Below, one piece after another: positions 23,501 through 32,312 of a stretch of 32,312 nucleotides of DNA. The position numbers and the translations under genes were made by a program. The stretch's first letter is position 1, and each line of letters opens with the position of its first letter. The stretch comes from Methyloceanibacter sp. (GTDB taxonomy: Bacteria > Pseudomonadota > Alphaproteobacteria > Rhizobiales > Methyloligellaceae), in assembly GCA_016649675.1 (NCBI GenBank), contig JAENXG010000003.1, positions 1 to 32,312 of the forward strand, given 5' to 3'. The notes beneath the pieces are model-generated. The model saw only the letters and a program-made list of their open reading frames with translations, made no database searches and was not told where the DNA came from.

Positions 23501-25681
23501 ATGAGTTTGCCAGAGAAGGTCGAGCGGATCGAACCGGCCCCGGGCATCGCCGCCTTTGGGCCAAGCCGCTTCTTCAACCGCGAGCTGTCTTGGCTCCAAT
23601 TCAACAGGAGGGTGCTGGAGGAAGCCGAGAACGAGCGCCATCCGCTCCTGGAGCGCCTGCGCTTCCTCTCCATCTCCGCCTCCAACCTCGACGAGTTCTA
23701 CATGGTGCGCGTGGCCGGCCTGCGCGGCCAGGTCGTTGCCGGCATCGAGACGCCGAGCGAGGACGGGCTCACGCCTTCCGAACAGCTCGACCGCATCAGT
23801 CGCTCCGTCGCCGAGCTCACGGCGGAGCAGCAGGAAAACTGGGTCACGATCGAGGCGCTGCTGGCGGAAGCCGGCATTCACGTGCTCCTGGCCGATCAGC
23901 TTTCAGGCGAGGAGCACGCCTGGCTCGAGGAGCATTTCCTGAGCCACATCTTCCCGGTGCTGACCCCGATCGCCGTCGACCCGGCCCATCCCTTTCCGTT
24001 CATCCCGAATTTCGGCTTCACGCTCGGGCTTGAGCTGGTGCGCGAGGGCTCGCTCCGCGCCATGCACGCGCTCATGCCGATCCCGCCTCAGCTCAATCGC
24101 TTCATTCGTCTGCCGAGCAAGGGCGCGCCGAAGGAGCCGATCCGCTTCATCAGGCTCGAGACGGTGGTCGGCATCTTCGTGTCGCGGCTGTTCCCCGGCT
24201 ACAAGGTGAGAAGCCAGGGCTCGTTCCGCGTGCTGCGCGACAGTGACATTGAGGTGCAGGAAGAGGCGGAGGACCTAGTGCGGCTGTTCGAGTCGGCGCT
24301 GAAGCGCCGGCGCCGGGGCTCCGTCATCAGGCTCGAGATCGAGGCCTCGATGCCGTCGCGGCTGCAGCGCTTCGTCATGCAGGAGCTCAAGGTCACTGAG
24401 CGCGAGAGCTTCGTGCAGAAGGGCCTGATCGGGCTATCCGACACCGCCCTGCTGATCGTCGCTGATCGTCCTGACCTCAAATTCCAGCCCTTCGTCAGCC
24501 GTTTCCCGGAACGCATCCGCGAGCATCACGGGGACTGCTTCGCCGCCATTCGCAAGAAGGACATCGTGGTTCATCACCCTTACGAGTCCTTCGACGTCGT
24601 GCTCCAGTTCCTGAAACAGGCGGCCGCCGATCCCGACGTCGTGGCGATCAAATGGATGCTCTACCGCACGAGCAAGAGCTCGCCGATCATCGAGGCGCTG
24701 AAGGACGCGGCCGAGGCCGGGAAGTCGGTGACCGTGGTAGTCGAGCTGAAGGCTCGTTTCGACGAGGAGGCCAACATCAAATGGGCGCGCGATCTCGAAA
24801 GCGCGGGCGTCCAGGTGGTCTATGGCTTCCTCGAGCTCAAGACGCACGCCAAGCTCAGCCTGATCGTGCGGCGCGAGCGGGGCGAGCTCGCCACCTATTG
24901 CCATGTAGGGACCGGCAATTACCATCCGGTCACCGCCAAGATCTATACCGATCTATCCTTCTTCACCGCCGACCGCACCATCGGCCAGGATCTGTCGCGC
25001 ATCTTCAACTATGTCACGGGCTACGCCGAGCCCGCGGAGCTCGAGGCAATGGCGGTGTCGCCGCACGGCATCAGGGCGCGCATCCTCGACCATATCCGCG
25101 AGGAGATGTACCATGCCAAGGCCGGGCGTCCGGCGGCCATTTGGATGAAGATGAACTCCCTCGTCGACGCCGAGATCATCGATGCGCTCTACGAGGCGAG
25201 CCAGGCGGGCGTGGAGATCGACCTCGTGGTGCGCGGCATCTGCTGCCTGCGTCCGGGCGTGCCGGACCTTTCCGAGACCATCCACGTCAAGAGCATCGTC
25301 GGGCGTTTCCTCGAGCATTCGCGCATCTATTGCTTCGGCGCCGGCCACGGCCTTCCGAATCGGAAAGCGGTGGTCTATATCAGCTCGGCCGACATGATGC
25401 CGCGCAACCTCGATCGCCGCGTGGAGGCCATGGTTCCGATCAAGAATCCGACGGTGCACGAGCAGATTCTCGACCAGATCATGGTGGCGAATCTGAAGGA
25501 CAATCTGCAGAGCTGGCGGGTGCGGCCCGATGGCAGCTCAGAGCGCCTCTATCCAGGAAAGGACCAGGAGCCGTTTAGCGCTCAGGACTATTTCATGACC
25601 AATCCGAGCCTGTCCGGCCGCGGCACGTCTCTGCCTGAGAACATGCCGCCGCGCTTCACGCGCCTGGTCGAGACGGGCTGA
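23501..25681 (+). CDS. ppk1: Polyphosphate kinase 1
   Basis: Makes inorganic polyphosphate from ATP, reversibly, through a phospho-His. 726 residues with the family's N, head, C1 and C2 parts. The N domain opens with [20 protein letters not shown] and [14 protein letters not shown]449 in [13 protein letters not shown] corresponds to the autophosphorylated His of E. coli (H435). The Mg-binding and C-terminal segments [20 protein letters not shown] and [12 protein letters not shown] are intact. GAGG about 8 nt before the ATG supports the start. The 127-bp gap upstream has no clear Pho box. ppx follows after 20 bp, forming the usual ppk-ppx pair. Confidence 0.97.
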   Translation: MSLPEKVERIEPAPGIAAFGPSRFFNRELSWLQFNRRVLEEAENERHPLLERLRFLSISASNLDEFYMVRVAGLRGQVVAGIETPSEDGLTPSEQLDRISRSVAELTAEQQENWVTIEALLAEAGIHVLLADQLSGEEHAWLEEHFLSHIFPVLTPIAVDPAHPFPFIPNFGFTLGLELVREGSLRAMHALMPIPPQLNRFIRLPSKGAPKEPIRFIRLETVVGIFVSRLFPGYKVRSQGSFRVLRDSDIEVQEEAEDLVRLFESALKRRRRGSVIRLEIEASMPSRLQRFVMQELKVTERESFVQKGLIGLSDTALLIVADRPDLKFQPFVSRFPERIREHHGDCFAAIRKKDIVVHHPYESFDVVLQFLKQAAADPDVVAIKWMLYRTSKSSPIIEALKDAAEAGKSVTVVVELKARFDEEANIKWARDLESAGVQVVYGFLELKTHAKLSLIVRRERGELATYCHVGTGNYHPVTAKIYTDLSFFTADRTIGQDLSRIFNYVTGYAEPAELEAMAVSPHGIRARILDHIREEMYHAKAGRPAAIWMKMNSLVDAEIIDALYEASQAGVEIDLVVRGICCLRPGVPDLSETIHVKSIVGRFLEHSRIYCFGAGHGLPNRKAVVYISSADMMPRNLDRRVEAMVPIKNPTVHEQILDQIMVANLKDNLQSWRVRPDGSSERLYPGKDQEPFSAQDYFMTNPSLSGRGTSLPENMPPRFTRLVETG

Positions 25682-25701
25682 CGCGCATCGCGCTTTGCGC
25701 C

Positions 25702-27219
25702 ATGGCCCTCAGCAACCATCAAAGCCCGGTCGCGGTGGTCGACATCGGTTCGAACTCGGTGCGGCTCATCGTCTATGAGGCCGCCGGCCGGGCGCCAGGG
25801 CCTTTCTTCAACGAGAAGGTGCTGTGCGGGCTAGGGCGGTCGATCGCCACGACCGGCAAGCTCGCTGCCGACGCCATAGTCCGCGCGCTCAGGGCGCTCA
25901 GGCGCTTTCGCGCGCTGATCGAGCAGCTGGAGGTCGACCATGTCGAGGTCATCGCCACGGCGGCCGCGCGCGAGGCGGCCAACGGTCCTGAGTTCATCGC
26001 CCAGGCCGAGCGCATTCTCGGGCGCAAGGTCACCGTGCTCTCCGGCACCAAGGAGGCCGAGCTTGCCGCACTCGGCGTCGTCTCAGGCATCCACGCGGCC
26101 GACGGCTTTGCCGGCGACCTTGGCGGCGGCAGCCTTGAGCTGATCGACGTCAGGGGCGGCAGGCTGTCGGACGCCGCCACGCTGCCGCTTGGGGGCCTCA
26201 GGCTGATCGATGCTTCGGGCGGCAGCCTCAAAAAGGCGCGCGAGATCGTCGATGCCGAGCTTGCCAAGATCGACTGGTTGGAGAAGGGAAGGGGCCGCGA
26301 CTTTTATGCCATCGGCGGCACCTGGCGGGCGCTCGCGCGCCTGCACATGACCCAAACCAACTATCCTTTGAGCGTGATGCACAACTACCGCATCAATGCC
26401 GACGACGCGCTCAAATTCGCCTCGCTGCTCGATCACCAGTCGCAGAGCTCGCTCGCCGGCATCCGCGATATTTCCAGCGCCCGCCGCGAGACGATTCCCT
26501 ACGGCGCTCTCGTGCTCGAACGGCTCATCCGGCAGATGAAGCCGCGCTCCGTGGTGGTTTCGGTGTTCGGCATCCGCGAAGGCCTCCTCTACAACCTTCT
26601 CGGCGAAGACGAGAAGACCAAGGACCCCCTGATCGCGGCCTGCGATGACATCGCGCGGCGCTGGTCGCGCTCAATCGACAGCGCCTACGAGCTGTGCTTC
26701 TGGACCGACGCCCTGTTCCGCGCGCCGGGGCCCGTGGAGACGCCGGAGCAGAGGCGGCTTCGCCATGCGGCCTGCCTGCTTTCCGATATCGGCTGGCGCG
26801 CGCATCCCGACTATCGCGGCATCCAGAGCCTGAACCTCGTCGCCCACGGCACCTTTGTCGGCGTCGATCATCCAGGCCGCGCCTTCCTCGCGCTCACCGT
26901 CTATTACCGCAACGAGGGGCTGGTCAAAGACGAGCTCAGCCAGAGGCTGATCGAGCTTGTCGACAAGGACATGCTGAAGCGGGCCCGCATCCTGGGGGCA
27001 GCCTTCCGCGCCGCCCATATGGTGTCGGCCGCCATGCCCGGCGTCTTGACCAACACGCCGATCACCTATGAAGGCAACCGGCTGGTGTGGACCTTGCCCG
27101 ACCCCTATTCCAATCTGGAAGGCGAGCGGGTGGAGCGCCGCTTCAAGGACTTGGCAGGGCTGCTCGACCGCGAGGGCGAGATCAGAGTCGGCTCCGCGTT
27201 TCAGCTGGCGGCGGGCTGA
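25702..27219 (+). CDS. ppx: Exopolyphosphatase (Ppx/GppA family)
   Basis: Removes terminal phosphates from polyphosphate; related GppA enzymes also hydrolyse pppGpp. 505 residues. The actin-like ATPase fold shows phosphate-1 loop VVDIGSNSVRLIVYE near the start, EAELAALGVVSGI, the phosphate-2 loop GDLGGGSLEL and the GGTWRALAR segment. The C-terminal half is HD-like (RLRHAACLLSDIGWRAHPDYR). It lies 20 bp after ppk1, so production and breakdown of polyphosphate are linked in one transcript. Which substrate dominates cannot be told from the sequence. Confidence 0.95.
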   Translation: MALSNHQSPVAVVDIGSNSVRLIVYEAAGRAPGPFFNEKVLCGLGRSIATTGKLAADAIVRALRALRRFRALIEQLEVDHVEVIATAAAREAANGPEFIAQAERILGRKVTVLSGTKEAELAALGVVSGIHAADGFAGDLGGGSLELIDVRGGRLSDAATLPLGGLRLIDASGGSLKKAREIVDAELAKIDWLEKGRGRDFYAIGGTWRALARLHMTQTNYPLSVMHNYRINADDALKFASLLDHQSQSSLAGIRDISSARRETIPYGALVLERLIRQMKPRSVVVSVFGIREGLLYNLLGEDEKTKDPLIAACDDIARRWSRSIDSAYELCFWTDALFRAPGPVETPEQRRLRHAACLLSDIGWRAHPDYRGIQSLNLVAHGTFVGVDHPGRAFLALTVYYRNEGLVKDELSQRLIELVDKDMLKRARILGAAFRAAHMVSAAMPGVLTNTPITYEGNRLVWTLPDPYSNLEGERVERRFKDLAGLLDREGEIRVGSAFQLAAG

Positions 27220-27224
27220 CCGGA

Positions 27225-27253
27225 CTTGCTGGACGAAGACTCCCTTCCCAAAT
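27225..27253 (+). promoter_or_regulatory. Candidate heat-shock (RpoH) promoter for cbpA
   Basis: CTTGCTG (27225-27231) and CCCAAAT (27247-27253) are separated by 15 bp, which fits the sigma-32 pattern CTTGAAA-N(11-16)-CCCATnT in its most conserved bases. It begins just after the ppx stop. Confidence 0.35.
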
Positions 27254-27346
27254 CATTATGGCTTAAGGGAATTGTAGCCGCTTACGGCGCAAGACGTTAA
27301 ACCTCAGGCTTAAGTCTCAGGTTCACTCCAGCCCTTCGATTTGGTG

Positions 27347-28282
27347 ATGGCAGACGATCCTTATTCTGTTCTTGGTGTGGCGAAGGGCGCGAAGCCTGAG
27401 GACATCACCAAGGCCTATCGCAAGCTCGCCAAGAAGCTGCACCCCGATCTCAATCCCGGCGACAAGGTCGCCGAGGAGAAATTCAAGACCATCACAGCCG
27501 CCTACGACATCGTCGGCGATGAGGAGAAGCGCGGGCGCTACGACCGGGGCGAGATCGACGCCAGCGGCCAGGAGAAGCCGCAGCAGCGCTATTATCGCGA
27601 ATATGCCGGCGGCGAGGACGGCGCGCGCTATCACTCGACCGCAGGCTTCGAGGATATCGGCGCCTTCAGCGATTTGTTCGGCGATCTGTTCGGCGAGCGT
27701 GGCGGAATGCGCGGGGGCGGAGGCGGCCAGCGCTTCGCCAGGCGTGGCCAGGATGCGCAATATCGCCTCGATGTCGGCTTCCTCGATGCGGTGAACGGCA
27801 CCAAGACGCGCATCACGCTGCCTGACGGGGGCACGCTCGACGTCACGATTCCCGCGGGCGTCACCGATGGCCAGGTGATGAGGTTGAAGGGCAAAGGGAA
27901 TCCCGGCACGGGCGGGGCTGAGCCGGGGGATGCGCTGATCGAGATCGGCGTAAGGCCGCACCCCGTGTTCAAGCGCGAGGGCGACGACATCACCGTCGAG
28001 GTGCCGATCACCTTCGACGAGGCGGTGCTCGGCGGCAAGATCGAGGTGCCGACCATCGCGGGCCGTGTGTTCGCGACCGTGCCGCCAGGCTCCAATACCG
28101 GGCAGACGCTCAGGTTGAAAGGCCGCGGCATCAAGTCGAAGAGCGGCGCCTCAGGCGACCAGCTCGTTAAGCTCACCATCGTCCTGCCCGAGCGGATCGA
28201 CGAGGACCTCAAGAGCTTCGCCGAGAAATGGCGGGAGAGCCACCGCTACGACCCGCGGCGCAAGCTGAAGGAGCAGGCCTGA
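27347..28282 (+). CDS. cbpA: J-domain co-chaperone, CbpA type
   Basis: Stimulates the ATPase of DnaK. 311 residues: a J domain at about 5-65 with H32-P-D34, then a Gly/Phe-rich linker (FGDLFGERGGMRGGGGG), then the two beta-rich substrate-binding domains (VTIPAGVTDGQVMRLKGKG, VPPGSNTGQTLRLKGRG). The CxxCxGxG zinc fingers of DnaJ are absent, making it a CbpA-like, class B protein. The ATG at 27347 is chosen over TTG 27341 and GTG 27344 because the product begins MADDPYSVLGV, as relatives do. The stop overlaps the next ATG by one base (TGATG), and that gene encodes the expected CbpM partner. Confidence 0.93.
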   Translation: MADDPYSVLGVAKGAKPEDITKAYRKLAKKLHPDLNPGDKVAEEKFKTITAAYDIVGDEEKRGRYDRGEIDASGQEKPQQRYYREYAGGEDGARYHSTAGFEDIGAFSDLFGDLFGERGGMRGGGGGQRFARRGQDAQYRLDVGFLDAVNGTKTRITLPDGGTLDVTIPAGVTDGQVMRLKGKGNPGTGGAEPGDALIEIGVRPHPVFKREGDDITVEVPITFDEAVLGGKIEVPTIAGRVFATVPPGSNTGQTLRLKGRGIKSKSGASGDQLVKLTIVLPERIDEDLKSFAEKWRESHRYDPRRKLKEQA

Positions 28283-28614
28283 TGCTGAGCGAGAGGGAGG
28301 TCGTGGCAAAGGTCCAGCATTTGACGGTCACCAGGCTCAGGGTGTGGGTGAAGCAGGGTTGGATCAAGCCCGCCGGTGAGACCGCGCAGGGCTTCTCGGA
28401 TGCCGACATCGCCCGCGCCGCGCTGATCTGCAATCTCGAGGACGAACTTGGCTTCGCCGAGGACGACGTGCCGGTCCTGCTCAACCTTATCGATCAGATC
28501 CACGGGCTTCGCTTCGAGTTGAAGGGGCTGCTCGACGCGCTCGAAGATCTGCCCCCCGACGTGCGCGCCACGGTCAGGATGCGGATCACAAGCCGTCGAG
28601 AAGGCACATCCTGA
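28282..28614 (+). CDS. cbpM: Chaperone modulator CbpM
   Basis: 110 residues. CbpM binds the J domain of CbpA and inhibits it. The N-terminal part is a MerR-like winged helix (EREVVAKVQHLTVTRLRVWVKQGWI), followed by the GFSDADIARAALICNLEDELG segment and a helical tail (LLNLIDQIHGLRFELKGLLDAL). The start codon shares one base with the cbpA stop, and its own stop shares one base with the next ATG, so three genes are tightly coupled. Function is from family and position. Confidence 0.9.
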   Translation: MLSEREVVAKVQHLTVTRLRVWVKQGWIKPAGETAQGFSDADIARAALICNLEDELGFAEDDVPVLLNLIDQIHGLRFELKGLLDALEDLPPDVRATVRMRITSRREGTS

Positions 28615-28814
28615 TGTTGAAGACCATTAGGGGCCCGATAGGGTTCCTGGTCGTGGTCGGCGTGCTGACCTTCCTCAGCGTGCGCGTCGGGCTTGGCCGG
28701 CTTCCCGGTGACATCGTGGTCGATCAGGGAGGCTTCGTCGTCTATGTGCCGATCACGACCGCGGTCATTGTCAGCCTGTTGCTAGGCTTCGTCCTTTGGC
28801 TCGTGCGCCGCTAG
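28614..28814 (+). CDS. DUF2905 family small membrane protein
   Basis: 66 residues with two membrane segments (GFLVVVGVLTFLSVRVG and TTAVIVSLLLGFVLWLV) around the family signature GRLPGDIVVDQGGFVVYVPITT. Function is unknown. It is translated from an ATG overlapping the cbpM stop by one base, so it belongs to the cbpA-cbpM transcript, an association worth noting. Its last 33 bp are also the end of the rnd coding region on the other strand. Confidence 0.85.
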   Translation: MLKTIRGPIGFLVVVGVLTFLSVRVGLGRLPGDIVVDQGGFVVYVPITTAVIVSLLLGFVLWLVRR

Positions 28815-29966
28815 CACCTCAGGTGCCAGCACCGTGACTTCGCCCTCTCTGATGGCAAGGGAAAGCTCCCCGCGCTTGAGCGCGAGCGCGTCGTCGCCGA
28901 ACAGCTTCTTGCGCCATCCCCGCAACACCGGCACATCGGTGTCGTCCGAGCGGGCGATCTCCTCCAGCTCGTCGCTCGTGGCGATCAGCTTCGGGGCCAC
29001 GCCGTGGCGCCCCGCCGTCGCCTTGAGCAGCACCCGCAACAGATCGACCACGGCCTGCGCCTCAGGCGGCATCGGCTCGCCCCGCTCGATGGGCGGGACG
29101 GTCTTGGGGTCGCGGTCGAGACCCCGCGACACGGCTTCGAGCACGGCGCGGCCGCGCATGGAGCGGGCAAAGCCGTTATGCAGGGTGCGCAGAGAGCCGA
29201 GATCCTCCACGTTGCGCGGCGCTTGGCTCGCAATGTCGTAAAGCGCCTCGTCCTTCAGGATGCGGGCGCGCGGAACGTCTTGCGTCTGCGCCTCGCGCTC
29301 GCGCCAGGCGGCAAGCTCCATGAGCACAGCAAGTTGTTTCGGCGTCTTGATGCGCATCTTGAGGCGCTTCCACGCCTGCTCGGGGTGCAACTCGTAGGTG
29401 GCTGGGTCGGTGAGCACCCCCATCTCCTCGTTCAGCCAGCTCTCCCGGCCCGACTCGTCGAGCTGGGCCTTCAGCTTGGGAAAGAGGTCGCGGAGATGGA
29501 GCACATCGCCCAGCGCATAGATGAGCTGGCGCTCGGAGAGGGGGCGCCGGCTCCAGTCGGTGAAGCGCGAGGTCTTGTCGAGGTTGCGATTGAGCAGCCG
29601 TTTCACCAGCATCGAATAGCTCACCGCCTCGCCGAAGCCGCACACCATGGCGGCGACCTGGGTGTCGAAGATGGGGTGCGGAATCACGCGAGCCAAATGA
29701 TGAACAATCTCAACATCCTGGCGTGCCGAGTGAAACACCTTTAGCACCCGCTCATTGACCATGAGCTCGAACAAGGGCGTGAGATCGAGGCCAGGTGCCA
29801 GGCTGTCGACGAGAACTTCGGCGCCCTCCGCCGCCATCTGAACGAGGCAGAGTTTCGGCCAGAAGGTCTGCTCGCGCATGAACTCGGTGTCGACCGCGAC
29901 AAACGGCGCGGAGCCGAGCCGGGAGCACGCCTCGGAGAGTTCTTCGTTACGGGAGATGAGGTTCAT
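28782..29966 (-). CDS. rnd: Ribonuclease D
   Basis: 3'-5' exoribonuclease of tRNA and small RNA maturation. 394 residues. The DEDDy exonuclease residues are all present: D26 and E28 in VDTEF, D84 in HSARQDVE, and Y150/D154 in YALGD. An HRDC domain follows (about 210-290, ELAAWREREAQ, RILKDEALYDIA), with a second HRDC-like region behind it, as in E. coli RNase D. The ATG at 29966 gives the family start MNLISRNEEL; an upstream start at 30032 adds 22 residues without a match. The 3' end overlaps the DUF2905 gene by 33 bp, tail to tail. Confidence 0.95.
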   Translation of the reverse strand: MNLISRNEELSEACSRLGSAPFVAVDTEFMREQTFWPKLCLVQMAAEGAEVLVDSLAPGLDLTPLFELMVNERVLKVFHSARQDVEIVHHLARVIPHPIFDTQVAAMVCGFGEAVSYSMLVKRLLNRNLDKTSRFTDWSRRPLSERQLIYALGDVLHLRDLFPKLKAQLDESGRESWLNEEMGVLTDPATYELHPEQAWKRLKMRIKTPKQLAVLMELAAWREREAQTQDVPRARILKDEALYDIASQAPRNVEDLGSLRTLHNGFARSMRGRAVLEAVSRGLDRDPKTVPPIERGEPMPPEAQAVVDLLRVLLKATAGRHGVAPKLIATSDELEEIARSDDTDVPVLRGWRKKLFGDDALALKRGELSLAIREGEVTVLAPEVLAAHEPKDEA

Positions 29967-30191
29967 AGGGGCCGGGTATAGCCCAAGCCCCGGCGCAAGG
30001 CCAAGGGCGCTAGGGCGCAAATATGCTGTCATACCGTTCTTTATCGCCTGAAGGTGAGGCAGCGATGACGCGCGAGCCGAGAAGGTGCGCCGCTCCCCGC
30101 AAGAACCGCCAGAGGACCTTGGCGTCCTTGTCCGCCCCGTCGGTCACCTTCTTGTGACGGTGATCAAGTCACTGGCAAACAAAGCCAATCG

Positions 30192-30383
30192 CTAGAGTCT
30201 GGCCTCGTGTGACGCTTTTGCCGGCTGAGCTGCCTGCTGCGCGACCGGGGTGGGGTGGTTGGAATAAACAGGGGAATGTACGAGCGAGGACATGAGCGAG
30301 AAGAGCGCCACCAGGGCCGCGACAGCCCACGCGGCAAGGGGTAGGCGCGTTCTTACCGGAAGCGTCTCGGGGATCTTAAGCAT
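30192..30383 (-). CDS. Small membrane protein, hypothetical
   Basis: Not recognised. 63 residues: a short N-terminal part with a few charges (MLKIPETLPVRTR), one membrane segment (LAAWAVAALVALFSLMSSLV) and a polar tail rich in Pro, Gln and Ala. The ATG at 30383 is preceded by GAGGGAG at about 8 nt, a better ribosome site than many genes here have, which is the main reason to believe it. It sits in the 575-bp gap between the rnd start and aspS. The rest of that gap holds only weak inverted repeats (for example TCACC/GGTGA near 30145-30170). Codon evidence is too short to judge. Confidence 0.45.
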   Translation of the reverse strand: MLKIPETLPVRTRLPLAAWAVAALVALFSLMSSLVHSPVYSNHPTPVAQQAAQPAKASHEARL

Positions 30384-30457
30384 GTCAGGTCTCCCTCATC
30401 TGCCCTTAGGAGTGAAACGCCAGCCTCCCCGCTTCGTTCCTCTCTGCCCCGCTCGCC

Positions 30458-30486
30458 TTGACAAAAGAGGGCGTCCCATGCGCTCT
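30458..30486 (+). promoter_or_regulatory. Candidate aspS promoter
   Basis: CTTGACA with a perfect -35 TTGACA at 30458-30463. The -10 region about 17 bp on (near 30480-30486, GCGCTCT) is weak, as is common in alphaproteobacteria. The aspS leader would be about 50 nt; no clear ribosome site precedes the ATG. Confidence 0.4.
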
Positions 30487-30542
30487 TCCGCGGCACGCGC
30501 GAAACCCCCTCCTTGCCTTCGCCAAGGCCCCATTCCCAAGCC

Positions 30543-32312
30543 ATGCACGCCTATCGCACCCACACTTGCGGCGAGCTTCGCAAAGAGGACGTCGGCAAGA
30601 CCGTCCGCCTTTCGGGCTGGGTGCATCGTCTGCGTGATCATGGCGGGCTTCTCTTCATCGATCTCCGCGACCATTACGGCATCATCCAAGCCGTCGCCGA
30701 TCCGAAATCGCCGGCCTTCGCGGACGCTGAGAAACTGAAGCCGGAATGGGTGGTGCGCATCGACGGCGAGGTGGTCGCCCGCTCGCCCGAGACCGTCAAT
30801 CCCAACCTGCCCACGGGCGGGATCGAGGTCAGGATCAAGGCCCTCGAAGTCCTGTCGGAAGCCAAAGAGCTGCCGCTGCCGGTATTCGGCGAGCCCGACT
30901 ACCCAGAGGAGACGCGGCTCAAATATCGCTTCCTCGATCTCAGGCGCGAGAGCCTGCACAACAACATCATGAAGCGCCAGGCGATCATCTGGTCGTTGCG
31001 CCACCGCATGCGCGAGGCGGGCTTCTTCGAGTTTCAGACGCCAATCCTCACGGCCTCCTCGCCCGAAGGGGCGCGGGACTATCTCGTGCCCTCGCGCGTG
31101 CATCCCGGCAAGTTCTACGCGCTGCCGCAAGCGCCGCAGCAATTCAAGCAGCTCATCATGATTGCGGGCTTCGACCGATACTTCCAGATCGCACCCTGTT
31201 TCCGCGACGAGGACGCCCGCGCCGACCGCAGCCCTGGCGAGTTCTACCAGCTCGACCTCGAGATGAGCTTCGTCACGCAAGACGACGTGTTCGCGACCGT
31301 CGAGCCGATCCTGCGCGGGCTGTTCGAGGAGTTCGGCAGCGGCAAGCCCGTAACGCAAAAATTCCCGCACATCCCTTATGCCGAGGCGATGCGCAAATAC
31401 GGCACCGACAAGCCGGACCTGCGCAACCCGATCGAGATGGAAGACGCGACGGCGCATTTCAAAGGCTCGGGCTTCAAGGTCTTCGCCGGCATGATCGACA
31501 TGGACGTCAACACGCGGATCTGGGCGATCCCGGCCAAGGGCGGCGGCTCACGCGCCGTGTGCGACCGCATGAATGCCTGGGCGCAAGCCGAGGGGCAGCC
31601 GGGACTCGGCTATATTATCCTCCGGGACGGCGAGGGCGCCGGACCCATCGCCAAGAATATCGGCGCCGAGCGGACTGAAGCCATCCGCACCCAGCTTGGT
31701 CTTGGCGACGGCGATGCGGTGTTCTTCGTGGCCGGGCTGCCCAAGGAGATGGCGAGCTTCGCGGGCCTTGCCCGCACGCGCATTGGCACGGAGCTCGGGC
31801 TCGTCGCGCAAGACCAGTTCGCGTTCTGCTGGATCGTCGACTTCCCCATGTATGAGTGGAACGAGGAGGAGGGGCGGATCGATTTCTCCCACAATCCCTT
31901 CTCCATGCCGCAAGGCGGGCTCGAGGCGCTCGAGACCAAAGAGCCGGAGGACATCCTCGCCTACCAATATGATGTGGTCTGCAACGGCGTCGAACTCTCC
32001 TCCGGCGCGATTAGGAACCATAAGCCGGAGATCATGGAGAAGGCCTTCGCCATCGCCGGATACCCGAAGGAGGAGCTGGAGAAGCGCTTCGGCGGCATGC
32101 TGCGCGCGCTGCAATATGGCGCCCCGCCCCATGGCGGGATCGCGCCCGGCATCGACCGCATCGTCATGCTCTTATGCGGCGAGGAAAACCTCCGTCAGGT
32201 TGTGATGTTCCCCATGAATCAGCAGGCCGAAGACCTGCTCATGGGCGCGCCGTCGGAGGCCTCCCCCAAGCAGCTGAAAGAGCTGCATATCAAGCTCGAC
32301 CTGCCGAAAGCC
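30543..32312 (+). CDS. aspS: Aspartyl-tRNA synthetase, probably non-discriminating (3' end at window edge)
   Basis: Charges tRNA-Asp with aspartate. 590 codons are open to the window edge without a stop; this is about the full bacterial length, so only the stop codon or a few residues are missing. The N-terminal anticodon-binding OB domain contains [13 protein letters not shown]; the class II core has motif 2 [10 protein letters not shown] with [10 protein letters not shown], the bacterial GAD insertion domain in the middle and motif 3 [13 protein letters not shown]. His33 in RDHGG matches the Pseudomonas-type non-discriminating enzyme rather than E. coli's RDLGS, so it may also charge tRNA-Asn for amidation by GatCAB. 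This is an inference from one position. Confidence 0.97.
   Translation, partial: MHAYRTHTCGELRKEDVGKTVRLSGWVHRLRDHGGLLFIDLRDHYGIIQAVADPKSPAFADAEKLKPEWVVRIDGEVVARSPETVNPNLPTGGIEVRIKALEVLSEAKELPLPVFGEPDYPEETRLKYRFLDLRRESLHNNIMKRQAIIWSLRHRMREAGFFEFQTPILTASSPEGARDYLVPSRVHPGKFYALPQAPQQFKQLIMIAGFDRYFQIAPCFRDEDARADRSPGEFYQLDLEMSFVTQDDVFATVEPILRGLFEEFGSGKPVTQKFPHIPYAEAMRKYGTDKPDLRNPIEMEDATAHFKGSGFKVFAGMIDMDVNTRIWAIPAKGGGSRAVCDRMNAWAQAEGQPGLGYIILRDGEGAGPIAKNIGAERTEAIRTQLGLGDGDAVFFVAGLPKEMASFAGLARTRIGTELGLVAQDQFAFCWIVDFPMYEWNEEEGRIDFSHNPFSMPQGGLEALETKEPEDILAYQYDVVCNGVELSSGAIRNHKPEIMEKAFAIAGYPKEELEKRFGGMLRALQYGAPPHGGIAPGIDRIVMLLCGEENLRQVVMFPMNQQAEDLLMGAPSEASPKQLKELHIKLDLPKA

Noticed and set aside
30396-31457. 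A 353-codon minus-strand open frame opposite aspS
   Set aside because: Antisense to an unmistakable aspartyl-tRNA synthetase; no domain and no ribosome site.
1-32312. CRISPR array, tRNA/rRNA genes, insertion sequences or prophage
   Set aside because: No regularly spaced repeats, no tRNA-like T-arm with acceptor stem, and no transposase, integrase or phage structural motif was seen on either strand.

Overview
The window looks like a chromosomal segment of a GC-rich alphaproteobacterium, most likely of the order Hyphomicrobiales (Rhizobiales). The reasons are gene content and order: hdaA directly after a CDP-alcohol phosphatidyltransferase gene and before ppk-ppx; the tpr-bamB-der series; NnrU and DUF2066 proteins; cbpA-cbpM; and a palindromic intergenic element with GAGCATGATC/GATCATGCTC arms of the kind seen in this order. 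This is inference from families and layout; no search was run. Almost all of the window is housekeeping DNA, densely packed, with many 1-bp (TGATG) or 4-bp (ATGA/GTGA) overlaps.

Layout. 1-2222: tail of a possible methyltransferase, then a minus-strand pair of an exported alpha/beta hydrolase and an O-methyltransferase-fold protein whose catalytic His is Gln. 2332-5026: guaA facing a small S11 D-Ala-D-Ala carboxypeptidase. 5027-5639: a protein-gene-free stretch full of strong hairpins, including an 18-bp stem; this is the best candidate for an undescribed element. 5640-8473: an isonitrile-hydratase-like gene broken by one in-frame TGA, then DUF805, NnrU and panB (with a perfect 22-bp tandem duplication in its leader). 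8529-12099: an envelope/ribosome block, tpr-bamB-der, with a candidate promoter, operator-like palindrome and leader hairpin. 12115-14452: palindromic element, holC, ndk, then a CorA/ZntB-like transporter gene that is frameshifted and whose 5' end carries half of the same palindrome. 14635-18670: cytochrome c, flavin reductase, a membrane diguanylate cyclase and a cytochrome P450. 18925-20660: purM-purN. 20828-27219: DUF2066, pgsA-like, hdaA, ppk, ppx. 27347-30383: cbpA-cbpM-DUF2905 meeting rnd tail to tail with a 33-bp coding overlap, and a small membrane ORF. 30543-end: aspS, lacking only its stop codon or last few codons.

How the genes work together. guaA, purM, purN and ndk serve purine nucleotide supply; holC and hdaA serve replication and its control; ppk/ppx make and degrade polyphosphate; the TPR protein, BamB and the carboxypeptidase serve the envelope; cbpA/cbpM form a J-protein and its modulator. 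No tRNA, rRNA, CRISPR array, insertion sequence or phage gene was recognised. The notable signals are small scale: two apparently broken genes, a palindrome family that sits on gene starts, a 42-bp identical repeat between the two GTPase domains of der, and the hairpin cluster at 5153-5485.
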